A stretch of DNA of 64,000 bases from Gammaproteobacteria bacterium (GTDB lineage: Bacteria; Pseudomonadota; Gammaproteobacteria; Ga0077536), in assembly GCA_020849475.1 (NCBI GenBank), contig JADLGE010000057.1, positions 21,681-85,680 on the forward strand. The letters are read 5' to 3'. Below the pieces are notes generated by a model. The model was not told where the DNA came from and did not search any database. It was given only the letters and a program-made list of their open reading frames with translations. The position numbers and the translations under genes are program-made. Positions 1-8,833 of this stretch are shown here, in pieces (within the stretch, counting starts at the first letter, position 1; each line of letters starts with the position of its first letter).

Positions 1-2
1 AA

Positions 3-836
3 GGGCTATTCGCAAGCGCCTCGTACCCGCATCAAGACCGCGGCGCGCGGGGCTATGTCGCGGCGCTCGCGCTCGCTGCCTTGACCACGCTGCTCGCCAC
101 TCCGCTGCTTGGCCACATCAGCCTGTTGAACATCATGCCCTTGTTCTTCATCGGCGTGGTGGTGACCAGCATCGCCTGGGGTCGCGGGCCCGGCATCGTG
201 GCCGCGCTTGCTTCAGTGCTGTGCTTCGATTTCTTCTTCGTGCCACCTCGTTTTTCGCTCAGCGTCGCTGCTAGTGAATCACTGGTGAGCTTCGCGGTCA
301 TGCTCGGCATCTCGCTGGTGCTCGGCCATCTCACCGCGGCGCTGCGCGAGCAGGTACTGGAGGCGGAGCTGCGCGCCGATGAAGCGGTGCTGCTGCACCA
401 GCTCGCGCGAGATCTCGGCGGCGCCGTCGACTTTGTCGATCTCGAACAACGCTTGAACGCGGTTCTCGAACGTAGCCTGGGCATCAATGCGCAGCTGCTG
501 TTGCCGGACAGTCATCACGATTTGCATACCTTGACGGACAATCGCGAGGCGCTCGGCATGCTGGAGCGACTGATAGCCCAAGGTGTGTGGGCGAGCGGCC
601 ATGCCCTGCATGCCAATCCCGATCTACGCGACGACATGCTGACACTGTTGTTGCCGCTTGCCGGTCGCGGCGGGTCGCGCGGCGTATTGGCCCTGCATGA
701 GCCGAAGGCAATGCCGGCGCGCGAACTGCCCGAAGGACTGTGCGACGCCATCACCGCGCTGGTCGGCGCCGCGCTCGCACGCATCGATGCCGAACTGCCG
801 CGCGCCGCGCATCCTCACCGTCACGCGCAGCACTGA
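3..836 (+). CDS. KdpD-like membrane sensor lacking a kinase domain (5' end outside window)
   Basis: The reading frame is open from the window edge, so the N-terminus is missing. The visible 277 residues begin with a DUF4118 four-helix membrane region of the KdpD type, including the segment FDFFFVPPRF and the following FAVMLGISLVLGHLTAAL. A linker helix and a GAF-like domain (about the last 130 residues) follow, and the protein then ends in a His-rich tail. The HisKA and ATPase domains that follow GAF in KdpD are absent, and the stop lies only 31 bp before kup. In KdpD these parts sense potassium or turgor status. Here a role in regulating or partnering with the adjacent K+ transporter is inference. 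Whether the N-terminal KdpD/Usp domains are present cannot be seen. Confidence 0.8.
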   Translation, partial: GLFASASYPHQDRGARGYVAALALAALTTLLATPLLGHISLLNIMPLFFIGVVVTSIAWGRGPGIVAALASVLCFDFFFVPPRFSLSVAASESLVSFAVMLGISLVLGHLTAALREQVLEAELRADEAVLLHQLARDLGGAVDFVDLEQRLNAVLERSLGINAQLLLPDSHHDLHTLTDNREALGMLERLIAQGVWASGHALHANPDLRDDMLTLLLPLAGRGGSRGVLALHEPKAMPARELPEGLCDAITALVGAALARIDAELPRAAHPHRHAQH

Positions 837-867
837 AAATCACCACCCGCCTGGAGTCGACCATCCG

Positions 868-2745
868 ATGACCGCATCTGCGCCTGCCCACGGCACGGCA
901 ACCCCTAAGTTGGCACTCGCCGCGCTCGGCGTGGTGTTCGGCGATATCGGCACCAGCCCGCTGTATGCCTTCAGGGAAGCGTTTGCCGGCGCCCATGGGC
1001 TGGCCGTCGACGAGGCCAGCGTCCTGGCGGTGCTGTCGGCACTGTTCTGGGCCGTGACGCTGGTCATTTCCATCAAGTATGTCGCCATCGTCTTGCGCTT
1101 CGACAACCAAGGTGAAGGCGGCGTGCTGGCCTTGACCGCGCTCGCCCACCGCCTCGCCACCGGCAGCGGACGCGCCTCGGGCGTGGTCATCATCGGCGGC
1201 GTGTTCGCCGCCGCCTTGTTCTATGGCGACGCCATCATCACGCCGGCCATCTCGGTGCTGTCGGCCATTGAAGGCACGCTGACGGTCGCGCCCAATGCCA
1301 CGCACCTGGTGGTGCCGGTGACGGTGGTCATTCTCATCCTGCTGTTCGTGTTTCAAAGCCAGGGCACCGACAGAGTCGGGCGCCTGTTCGGGCCCATCAC
1401 CCTGCTGTGGTTCACGAGTCTCGCGCTGCTCGGCGCGAGCAGCATCATCGAAACGCCCGCAGTGCTCGCCGCGCTCCATCCCGGCCATGCGCTGCGCTTC
1501 ATCGCCGGTGAGCCGCACAAGGCGGTGGTATTGCTGTCCGCGGTGTTTCTCGCGCTCACCGGCGGCGAAGCGCTGTATGCCGACATGGGACATTTCGGCG
1601 CGCGGCCGGTGCGCCTGGCCTGGTATGGCCTGGTGTGTCCGGCCTTGCTCATCAATTATTTTGGCCAGGGGGCGCTGGTCTTGCGCGATGCCGCGGCGGT
1701 CGCCAATCCCTTCTATCGACTGGCGCCAGAAGCCGCCGTACTGCCCATGGTGCTGCTCGCCACCGCCGCCACCGTCATCGCGTCGCAAGCCACCATCACC
1801 GGCGCCTATTCCATGACCTTGCAGGCGACGCGCCTGGGCTTCCTGCCTCGCGTGCGCATACTGCATACCTCCGATACCGAGCGCGGCCAGATTTATGTGC
1901 CGGCGGTGAACTGGCTGATGCTGCTGGCGGTGGTGTGGCTGGTATTCGCATTCAAATCATCGGGCGCACTGGCGGCGGCCTATGGCATCGCGGTATCGGG
2001 CACCATGATCATCACCACGGTGCTAGCGTTCTATGTGCGACGCATCACCGGCGGCCGCTCACGCGCGCTGTTGCTGTGCCTGCTGGTGATGTTTGCACTG
2101 CTTGAGACCCTGTTCCTCGGCGCCAATCTGCTGAAGATAGGCGATGGCGGCTGGTTGCCTTTGGCGCTCGGCGCCCTGCTGTTCCTGCTGCTTACCACCT
2201 GGAAGGAAGGCAGTTCACGCGTCAGCGCACAACGCCGACGCATCGACATTCCGATGCAGGATTTTCTGCGTGATGCGGCGCCCGATGTGCCGACGGTGGC
2301 GGGCACTGCGGTGTATCTGACCTCCGACCCGCAGCTCGTGCCCAGCGCCCTGTTTCACAACTTGAAGCACTTCAAGGTCATGCATGAGCGCACGGTGTTT
2401 CTCAACGTCGTCAACGAAGAGATCCCGTGGATGAGCAACGCGCAACGCGTGCAGGTGGTGCAACTGAAAGACAATGTGTACGCGGTCGCCGCGCGCTTCG
2501 GCTTTCGTGAAGAGCCCGATGTCCCATCGGCGCTAAGCCTGGCTGCCGCGCAAGGCCTCGTCACCGAGCCCATGGACACCACCTATTTCATCGCGCGCTC
2601 TTTGATTGTCGATGGCCCCGGCGAATTGCCGCGCTGGCGCTGCGCGCTGTTCTCGTGGATGACGCGCCAATCGGAAAGCGCCGCGAGTTATTTTCGACTA
2701 CCCGCCAATCGCGTCGTGGAACTCGGCACCCAGGTGATGCTGTAA
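868..2745 (+). CDS. kup: Kup-family low-affinity potassium transporter
   Basis: This 625-residue protein matches Kup in length and sequence. It opens with the family signature ALGVVFGDIGTSPLYAFREAF, followed by about 12 hydrophobic segments and a soluble C-terminal domain of about 170 residues. Kup/KUP/HAK proteins carry K+ (with H+) across the inner membrane. I chose the ATG at 868 because GGAG lies at 853-856 and the conserved N-terminus begins about ten residues later. A longer in-frame extension back to 658 would overlap the upstream gene. It follows the KdpD-like gene at short spacing on the same strand, so a K+-homeostasis operon is likely. Confidence 0.93.
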   Translation: MTASAPAHGTATPKLALAALGVVFGDIGTSPLYAFREAFAGAHGLAVDEASVLAVLSALFWAVTLVISIKYVAIVLRFDNQGEGGVLALTALAHRLATGSGRASGVVIIGGVFAAALFYGDAIITPAISVLSAIEGTLTVAPNATHLVVPVTVVILILLFVFQSQGTDRVGRLFGPITLLWFTSLALLGASSIIETPAVLAALHPGHALRFIAGEPHKAVVLLSAVFLALTGGEALYADMGHFGARPVRLAWYGLVCPALLINYFGQGALVLRDAAAVANPFYRLAPEAAVLPMVLLATAATVIASQATITGAYSMTLQATRLGFLPRVRILHTSDTERGQIYVPAVNWLMLLAVVWLVFAFKSSGALAAAYGIAVSGTMIITTVLAFYVRRITGGRSRALLLCLLVMFALLETLFLGANLLKIGDGGWLPLALGALLFLLLTTWKEGSSRVSAQRRRIDIPMQDFLRDAAPDVPTVAGTAVYLTSDPQLVPSALFHNLKHFKVMHERTVFLNVVNEEIPWMSNAQRVQVVQLKDNVYAVAARFGFREEPDVPSALSLAAAQGLVTEPMDTTYFIARSLIVDGPGELPRWRCALFSWMTRQSESAASYFRLPANRVVELGTQVML

Positions 2746-2750
2746 GTTAG

Positions 2751-2763
2751 AATTCATTCGCAC
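2751..2763. repeat. GCGAATTYATTCGC-type palindrome (partial copy)
   Basis: AATTCATTCGCAC follows the kup stop. It matches one and a half arms of the full palindrome at 22136-22153 and lies 7 bp before a GTCAGAC-type repeat. The same order of the two elements recurs at 22.1 kb and 50.9 kb. Confidence 0.55.
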
Positions 2764-2770
2764 CTGCAAG

Positions 2771-2795
2771 TGTCAGATTGAAGTCTGACCCACAA
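2771..2795 (+). repeat. GTCAGAC palindromic repeat, copy 1
   Basis: TGTCAGATTGAAGTCTGACC followed by CACAA. This is a one-base variant of the 25-nt unit found as perfect inverted copies at 18321-18345 and 18382-18406. The internal palindrome GTCAGAyTgaAGTCTGAC can form a hairpin. Confidence 0.75.
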
Positions 2796-2804
2796 AAACA
2801 GGAG

Positions 2805-2854
2805 CGCCCGCCGTCTGAATGTCAGACTTCGGTCTGATATTCAGACGGCGGGCG
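2805..2854. terminator. Long hairpin with TTCG tetraloop between convergent genes
   Basis: The arms 2805-2827 and 2832-2854 are complementary over 23 bp with a single non-Watson-Crick position. They are closed by the loop C(TTCG)G, an exceptionally stable tetraloop. The inner part, GTCAGAC-TTCG-GTCTGA, belongs to the GTCAGAC repeat family. It lies between the ends of kup (+) and the PQQ dehydrogenase (-), so it could terminate or protect both transcripts. No strong T-run follows, so intrinsic termination is inferred. Confidence 0.65.
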
Positions 2855-2894
2855 GAGTCTTGAACCTGCCTTTGCGCTGCGCTTGAAATCGCAG

Positions 2895-4967
2895 CTATTT
2901 CTTCGCCAACGACGCCCGCGCCTGCTTGCGGATGTAATGCATGAGGCCGTCGAGCTGCGCATCGCTCAGTTCCCGGTACTGCGGCATGCCGTTGGCGAGA
3001 CGCGCGCCGCCGACCACCACGGACTTGAAAGCCTCGAGGCTGGTCGGAATCGGCGATTCACGTAAATCAGGCGCCGTGCCACCGGACACCACGCCGCTGC
3101 CATGGCATTGCACGCAGGTACTGGTGTAGAGCGCCTGGCCGGCAGCCGCGAGTTGGTCATCGACTTTGAACGTCGGCGGATCGATGGGCTGCGCGAAGGC
3201 CGGCGGCGGTGACGGTGGCATGGGCAGCTTGCCGTCGAGACTGAAGGTGATGAGCCGCCTGGGATGGACCTTGTATTTCCAGCCGTGCTGGCCGGCCAGC
3301 GTGCCGGTGAGCAGTGCCGCGCCGCCCCAACCCACCATCAAGGCCACTTGCTGCTTGCCATCGACGCTGTAGGTGATGGGCGCGGCGGTGATGCCGGAAC
3401 CGACATTGATCTTCCACAGTTCATCACCGGTGGTGGCGTTGTAGGCGACGAACACACCGTCGGCGCGGCCTTCAAAGACCAGGTTGCCGGCGGTGGTCAT
3501 GGTGCCGGGGTTCCAGTTGGGCGGCAGGGTCTTCTCCCATACTTTCTTCTGATTGACCGGGTCCCAGGCGATGAGCGCGGCTTTACTCCAGTTGCCGGGC
3601 ACGTCGTCGGTGCCGAAATGCACACCAGGATCGATGCTGAAATGGGGTGACTGCCATTTCACCGGGTCGATGCCCTTGTCATTGAACACACCGGCCATCT
3701 CGATGGTCGGGATGTACACGAGACCGGTGTTGGGGTTGTAGGACATCGGGTGCCAGCTATGGGCGCCGATGGGGCTCGGCCACACCAGCGCCTCGCCGCT
3801 TTCATAGCGTGCGCCCTTCACTTCCACCGGCCTGCCGGTTTTCAGATCGACCTTTTCCGCCCACGTCACCTTGCCGAATTTCTCGGCTGACAAGAGCTCG
3901 CCGTTGGCGCGGTTGATGATGTAGAAGAAACCGTTCTTGGGCGCGTGCAGGAGTGCCTTGATCGGCTGGCCGCCGTATTTGATGTCGGCCAGGATGATGT
4001 CCATGCTGGAGTTGTAGTCCCAGGTTTCACCGGGCGTGGTCTGGTAGTGCCATTTGTATTCACCGCTGTCGGCGTCGAGCGCAACGATGGAACACAGGAA
4101 CAGGTTGTCGCCGCCGCCGGGGCTGCGGATTTTCTGGTTCCACGGCGAGCCGTTGCCGGTGCCGATCAACACCTGGTTGAACTCGGCATCGTAGGTGATG
4201 CCGTTCCACACGTTGCCACCGCCACCGTGCTTCCACCATTCACCGGTCCAGGTCTTGGCCGCCATTTCCTGGGCCTTGTCTTCGAAGCCGTCGGCGGGAT
4301 TGCCCGGCACCACGTAGAAGCGCCACGCCTGCTTGCCGGTATTGACGTCGTAGGCCGTCACATAGCCACGCGCCGCTTCGTGCTCGGTGCCACCGTTGCC
4401 GATGATCACTTTGTCGCGAAACACCTTGGGCGCGCCGGTGATGTAATAGGCGCGCCGCGGATCGATGGTCATGGTTTCCCACAGCATCTTGCCGTTCTTC
4501 GCATCGAGCGCGATCAGACGCCCATCGACGGTCGTGATGATGAGCTTGCCCTTGTAGTAGGCCGGCCCACGATTGGTTTCCCACATGATGCGCAGGCGAT
4601 CGCCGGCGTGCTCGATGGTCTTGGGGTCGTATTCCCACAGCACCTTGCCGCTGCGCGCATCGACCGCGCGGGTGCGGCTGTAGGTGCCGGTGAAATAGAT
4701 CACACCATCGACCGCCAGCGGCGTACCGATCAGCGCGCGCTCACCGGGCAAGTCCAGCGCCCAATTGACGCCGAGCCTGGCGACGTTATCGGTATTGATC
4801 TGCGCGAGCGGGCTATAGCGCTGCTCGCCGCTGTCACGGCCGTGGCCGGGCCAGTTGCTGCCGTCGCCGGGATTGCGCAGATACGGGTCATCGACCACGG
4901 TCTCGGCGGCTTGCGTGAATGCCGCGCTGGCCAGCAGCGCCGCGCCGAGCAGAATTCCGAATTTCAT
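2895..4967 (-). CDS. Quinohaemoprotein alcohol dehydrogenase (PQQ + cytochrome c)
   Basis: The 690 residues start with a signal peptide (MKFGILLGAALLASAAFTQA), so the enzyme is periplasmic. An eight-bladed PQQ propeller follows, with repeated tryptophan-docking motifs such as DARSGKVLWEYD and DAKNGKMLWE and the active-site region GETWDYNSSMD. The last 100 residues form a cytochrome c domain with CVQCH and the downstream methionine in NGMPQYRELSDAQL. Such type II enzymes oxidise alcohols and pass electrons from PQQH2 to the haem. The adjacent Cys-Cys pair usual before the NRG(V/P)A segment is absent here (RIMWETNRGPAY). It ends a likely operon with the DUF427 and acyl-CoA dehydrogenase genes, with gaps of about 42 and 44 bp. 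Confidence 0.9.
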   Translation of the reverse strand: MKFGILLGAALLASAAFTQAAETVVDDPYLRNPGDGSNWPGHGRDSGEQRYSPLAQINTDNVARLGVNWALDLPGERALIGTPLAVDGVIYFTGTYSRTRAVDARSGKVLWEYDPKTIEHAGDRLRIMWETNRGPAYYKGKLIITTVDGRLIALDAKNGKMLWETMTIDPRRAYYITGAPKVFRDKVIIGNGGTEHEAARGYVTAYDVNTGKQAWRFYVVPGNPADGFEDKAQEMAAKTWTGEWWKHGGGGNVWNGITYDAEFNQVLIGTGNGSPWNQKIRSPGGGDNLFLCSIVALDADSGEYKWHYQTTPGETWDYNSSMDIILADIKYGGQPIKALLHAPKNGFFYIINRANGELLSAEKFGKVTWAEKVDLKTGRPVEVKGARYESGEALVWPSPIGAHSWHPMSYNPNTGLVYIPTIEMAGVFNDKGIDPVKWQSPHFSIDPGVHFGTDDVPGNWSKAALIAWDPVNQKKVWEKTLPPNWNPGTMTTAGNLVFEGRADGVFVAYNATTGDELWKINVGSGITAAPITYSVDGKQQVALMVGWGGAALLTGTLAGQHGWKYKVHPRRLITFSLDGKLPMPPSPPPAFAQPIDPPTFKVDDQLAAAGQALYTSTCVQCHGSGVVSGGTAPDLRESPIPTSLEAFKSVVVGGARLANGMPQYRELSDAQLDGLMHYIRKQARASLAKK

Positions 4968-5009
4968 ACTCCCCTGTCCTCTGTCCTTGTTATTGCCGGA
5001 AGCGCTCGC

Positions 5010-5294
5010 TCAGCGCGTCACCACCACGCCTTTCCAGAACGCGATGTGATCGGTGATGTTGGCCGCTGCGTCTTTCGGTGTCGGGTAATACCAGGCCGCG
5101 TCGGCCAGACGTTGTCCGTCGACCACCACGTCGTAGTAGCTGGCGGTGCCTTTCCAGCCACACACGGTGTGGGTGGCGCTGTCGGCGAGATGGGAAGGGT
5201 TGACGCTCGCGCGTGGAAAATAAACATTGCCTTCCACCACTTCGAAGGTGTCGGATTGCGCGATGACCGCGCCCTGCCATTCAGCCTTGGCCAT
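5010..5294 (-). CDS. DUF427 domain protein
   Basis: This 94-residue soluble protein is of the DUF427 type: GNVYFPRASV, then CGWKGTASYYDVVVDG, then AAWYYPTPKDAAANITDHIAFWKGV. No reaction is established for the family, and no membrane or signal segment is visible. I chose the ATG at 5294 because GAGGAG lies just upstream and the conserved domain starts immediately, rather than six codons further out. It sits between an acyl-CoA dehydrogenase and a PQQ dehydrogenase on the same strand, so it is probably co-expressed with them. Confidence 0.85.
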   Translation of the reverse strand: MAKAEWQGAVIAQSDTFEVVEGNVYFPRASVNPSHLADSATHTVCGWKGTASYYDVVVDGQRLADAAWYYPTPKDAAANITDHIAFWKGVVVTR

Positions 5295-5338
5295 GTCGGT
5301 GTCTCCTCTCAAGATTCATGCATGTTTGAATGCGCCGC

Positions 5339-6520
5339 TCAGCGGCGCCGTGACACGATGCGCCGCCCGAGCGCATGACGATGCACTTCCGACGGGCCAT
5401 CGTAAATACGGAAGCAGCGGATATCGCGATAGCAGCGCTCGATGACGGTGTCGCTGGTGATGCCGATGGCGCCCAGAATCTGCATGCAGCGGTCAACCAC
5501 GCGGCCCAGGGCCTCGGAACAGAACACCTTGGCCATGCTGGTTTCATCGCGCGCCTGCTGATGCTGATCGAGCAGCCACGCGCAGTGCCAGATGGCGAGA
5601 CGGCACATGTGCAGGTCGATTTCATTGTCGGCCAGCATGAAGCTCACGCCCTGGTGTTCGCCCAGGGTCTTGCCGAAGGAATGGCGCTTGCCGGCATGCT
5701 CGACGGCAATCGCATGGCAACGCTTGGCGAGGCCCAGCCAGCGCATGCAGTGGGTCAGGCGCGCCGGCGCGAGACGAATCTGCGCCTGCGCAAAGCCACG
5801 GCCGATGTCACCCAGCACCGCATCGGGCGCCACCCGCACCTGGTCGAACGACACCTCCCAGTGTCCGCCCGGCATATTGGAATCCAGGGTTTCGAGTTCG
5901 CGATCGAGCTTGAAGCCAGGCGCATCCATTTCGACGAAGAACATCGAGGCGCCAAGATCCTGGCCCAGGATGTCGAGCGTGCGCGCCATGACGATATTGA
6001 TGCCGGCGCCTTCCACGCCCGAGATCATGTATTTGCTGCCACTGATGAGATAGCCGTCGCGGTCCTGCTGGGCGATGGTCTTGAGCAAGGTCGGATCGGC
6101 GCCAGCGCCATCGGTGGCGGTCTCGGTCATGGTGAACACGGTGCGCAGTTCACCGCTCACCAGCGGCGGCAGGAAGCGCGCCTTCTGCGCCGGCGAGGCG
6201 ACCTGGTTCAAGAGATTGACGTTGCCTTCATCGGGCGCCTGGATGTTCAGGGCGAGATGTCCGAGCGGGCTCCAGGTCGCTGCTTCGAACACCACCGCCA
6301 TGCCGCGATGATCGAGCCCCATGCCGCCGTATTCCTTGGGCGCGTGGGGTGACAGCAGCCCGGCGTCGCGGCCCAGTGCCACCAGTTCGCGGCGCAGGGA
6401 TTCGTGGATGTGCGGGCGCTGGCGCGGGTCGTGTTCCAGCGGCACCACCTTGTCCTTAATGAAGGACTCCACGCGCAGGCGCAGTTGGTCCAATTCGGCG
6501 GGCAGTTCAAAATCGATCAT
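5339..6520 (-). CDS. Acyl-CoA dehydrogenase family protein
   Basis: The 393-residue protein has the full acyl-CoA dehydrogenase layout. The N-terminal helical domain begins IDFELPAELDQLRLRVESF. The middle domain has TMTETATDGAGADPT and the substrate/FAD region SGSKYMISG. The C-terminal helical domain includes RHSFGKTLGEHQ and ends DGPSEVHRHALGRRI. Such enzymes form an alpha,beta double bond with FAD and an electron-transfer flavoprotein. The start at 6520 is preferred because an AGGGGA-type ribosome site precedes it and homology starts there. The open frame upstream to 6649 is non-conserved. It is the first gene of the 6520-to-2895 operon. The substrate is unknown. Confidence 0.88.
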   Translation of the reverse strand: MIDFELPAELDQLRLRVESFIKDKVVPLEHDPRQRPHIHESLRRELVALGRDAGLLSPHAPKEYGGMGLDHRGMAVVFEAATWSPLGHLALNIQAPDEGNVNLLNQVASPAQKARFLPPLVSGELRTVFTMTETATDGAGADPTLLKTIAQQDRDGYLISGSKYMISGVEGAGINIVMARTLDILGQDLGASMFFVEMDAPGFKLDRELETLDSNMPGGHWEVSFDQVRVAPDAVLGDIGRGFAQAQIRLAPARLTHCMRWLGLAKRCHAIAVEHAGKRHSFGKTLGEHQGVSFMLADNEIDLHMCRLAIWHCAWLLDQHQQARDETSMAKVFCSEALGRVVDRCMQILGAIGITSDTVIERCYRDIRCFRIYDGPSEVHRHALGRRIVSRRR

Positions 6521-6710
6521 CGAGGCATCCCCTGTGCAAGCGGCAAGCGCGCGGTCAAACAGTGAGAATATCTCCCTCGCGCCGTCACGCGCCATGCTTG
6601 CGTGGCGCACCATCGATGCGCGGCGCCGGTGTCTCGATTTCAACGACAAGGCCGGTTATCTTCGCTGCTCGCCGCAGTTCAACACCAGTCGTCCCGCCGA
6701 GGAGCCAAGC

Positions 6711-8006
6711 ATGCGTGGTGCCCGTCTACCTGTGGTCGCCACCATCTGGGCCGGCTCGTTCTTCCTGGCCTTCGATCGCGTCAATATTTCGCTGGCGGCG
6801 CCCGGCATCATGCATGACATCGTGCTCGACGGCGCGCAGATGGGCCTCGTGCTCTCGATGTATTACTGGGGCTATACCTTCGGCAATTTTGCCGGCGGCC
6901 TGGTCAGCCCCAACCTGCGCCTGCGCGGCCTGACTTCACTGCTGATTCTCGTGTGGGCGGCGCTGACCGCGGTCACCGGCCTGTGCGATGTGCTGTGGCA
7001 GTTCTGCGTGGTGCGCGTGTTGTTCGGTCTTGCTGAAGGCGCGACCGCCAATCTCATGCATCGCCTGCAGAACAACTGGCTGTTGCCGAGTGAGCGCGGG
7101 CGCGGCTACGGCATCTTCATCGGCTTCGTGTATCTCGGCATCGCACTCGGCATGCCGCTGGTCGGCGCGCTCATCAAGCTGTGGGACTGGCGCGTGATGT
7201 TCTATCTCTCGGCGCTGCTGACCCTCATGCTGGTGATCTTGTTCTGGACCATGGTGCGCGATCATCCCTGGCAGCACCCGCGCGTGCCGGCGGCGGAGGG
7301 CCGCGACTTCGAAGACATCATCACGCGCGACCGCGCGAGTCTCGCGGCAAGCGACGTCGAACTTAAACTCGCGCAACGCCTGCCGGCGCTGTTTGCCATC
7401 CCGTCATTCGCGTGGCTGTGCGTGGCGTCGTTCTTCGTCATCGGTGTGTACTTCACCAACATGAGCTGGCTGCCGGGTTATCTCGTCAAAGAGCGCGGCT
7501 ACACGGTGCTGTCCAGCGGCATCTACCTCACCATTCCCTATCTGTCGGCGTTCGCCGGCATGTGGTCGGCGGGCGGCATCGGCGACCGCTTCGGCAATCG
7601 CGCAAGAGTGGCGATGGTGATGGCGCTCATGACCTGCCCGGCCGTCCTGCTGCTCACCGCCAGCGAGAATGTGAACGCCACCATCGCGCTCATGAGCCTC
7701 ATGCTGTTCTGCAACTCGGCGGCCCTGAACGGCATCATGGTGCTGTTGTTCGATCTCGTGCCGGCGTCGCTGTTCGGCACCGGCGTCGGCATGGTCGGTG
7801 GCCTGTCGGGCGGTCTCTCTGGCATCATCGGTCCGTGGCTCATGGGCTATCTTTATGACCTCACGGGCTCGTTCTTCGGCGGCTTCATGACGCTCGCCGG
7901 CGGCACCTTGCTCGGCGCCGCGGCGCTGTGGCCGGTGGCGGTCTACGAGAAGCAAATCCGCGACGACAAGCTGCGCCGTCTTGCAGCGGCCGCCGGCGCG
8001 GCCTGA
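6711..8006 (+). CDS. MFS transporter, anion:cation symporter-like
   Basis: A 431-residue protein with about 12 membrane segments and the MFS domain arrangement. The N-terminal part GSFFLAFDRVNISLAAPGIMHDI, the repeated YYWGYTFGNFAGG and the first-half arginine-rich loop resemble the phthalate/hexuronate (ACS) branch, which imports organic acids. GAGGAG lies seven bases before the ATG at 6711. It is followed after 27 bp by the class II aldolase gene, so uptake and first-step metabolism of one substrate is a reasonable inference. The exact substrate cannot be read from the sequence. Confidence 0.85.
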   Translation: MRGARLPVVATIWAGSFFLAFDRVNISLAAPGIMHDIVLDGAQMGLVLSMYYWGYTFGNFAGGLVSPNLRLRGLTSLLILVWAALTAVTGLCDVLWQFCVVRVLFGLAEGATANLMHRLQNNWLLPSERGRGYGIFIGFVYLGIALGMPLVGALIKLWDWRVMFYLSALLTLMLVILFWTMVRDHPWQHPRVPAAEGRDFEDIITRDRASLAASDVELKLAQRLPALFAIPSFAWLCVASFFVIGVYFTNMSWLPGYLVKERGYTVLSSGIYLTIPYLSAFAGMWSAGGIGDRFGNRARVAMVMALMTCPAVLLLTASENVNATIALMSLMLFCNSAALNGIMVLLFDLVPASLFGTGVGMVGGLSGGLSGIIGPWLMGYLYDLTGSFFGGFMTLAGGTLLGAAALWPVAVYEKQIRDDKLRRLAAAAGAA

Positions 8007-8033
8007 GCGCTATCACTCAACAGGAGACACTCG

Positions 8034-8813
8034 ATGGCAACGGTACTGCACGCAATGAACAAGGCCGATGTGCGCGCCAAGGTCAGCGCCGAGGAATGGC
8101 AGGTGCGGGTCGATCTCGCCGCCGCCTATCGGCTGGTCGCGCACTATCGCTGGACCGACATGATCTTCACCCATCTGTCGGCACGCGTGCCGGGGCCGGA
8201 ACATCATTTCCTCATCAATCCCTACGGCATGCTGTTCGACGAGGTCACGGCTTCGAACCTGGTGAAGGTCGATCTCGATGGCAACATCGTCATGGACAGC
8301 GACTACGAAGTGAACCCGGCGGGCTTCTGCATCCACAGCGCCATACACATGGCGCGTGACGATGCGCAGGCCGTCATGCACGTGCACACCCCCGACGGCG
8401 TGGCGGTGGCGACCATGGCCTGTGGCCTCCTGCCCGTCACTCAGACTTCGATGATCATCCACGAGCACATCGCCTATCACGAATACGAAGGCGTGGCGCT
8501 GGACTTGAGTGAACGCGAACGGCTGGTGACGGATTTCGGCGACAAGAATCTGCTCATCCTGCGCAACCACGGCACCCTGGCGGTCGGCCGCACGGTGTCT
8601 GAATGCTTCCTGTGGCTGTACAACCTCGAGCGCGCCTGCAGCATGCAGGTGCGGGCCATGGCCGGCGGTGCGCTCTACCCGCCGAGTGATGCCGCGCTGG
8701 CGACCACCCGTCGCCAAGGGCAATCACTGATGATGGACGGCGGGCTCGATCGCCTCGCGTGGCCGGCGCTGCTGCGCATGCTGGATCGCGTCGACACCAG
8801 TTATCGCGATTGA
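8034..8813 (+). CDS. Class II aldolase/adducin family protein
   Basis: This 259-residue protein carries the zinc-site pattern of class II aldolases: HLSARVPG near residue 45, NPYGMLFDEVTASNLV, MHVHTPDG around residue 120 (two zinc histidines) and LRNHG near residue 180 (third). Family members cleave or epimerise phospho-sugars, and a large branch acts on non-phosphorylated or aromatic substrates, so the reaction is open. The ribosome site AGGAG lies upstream of 8034. It is co-directional and closely spaced with the preceding MFS gene and converges with the P450 gene 20 bp further on. Confidence 0.85.
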   Translation: MATVLHAMNKADVRAKVSAEEWQVRVDLAAAYRLVAHYRWTDMIFTHLSARVPGPEHHFLINPYGMLFDEVTASNLVKVDLDGNIVMDSDYEVNPAGFCIHSAIHMARDDAQAVMHVHTPDGVAVATMACGLLPVTQTSMIIHEHIAYHEYEGVALDLSERERLVTDFGDKNLLILRNHGTLAVGRTVSECFLWLYNLERACSMQVRAMAGGALYPPSDAALATTRRQGQSLMMDGGLDRLAWPALLRMLDRVDTSYRD

Positions 8814-8833
8814 GCGGCAGGCCCTGCGTGACG

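Noticed and set aside
3945..5378. Long plus-strand open frame (477 codons) opposite the PQQ dehydrogenase and DUF427 genes
   Set aside because: Its product is low-complexity with no family features and runs antisense to well-supported genes; long antisense frames are common at this GC content.
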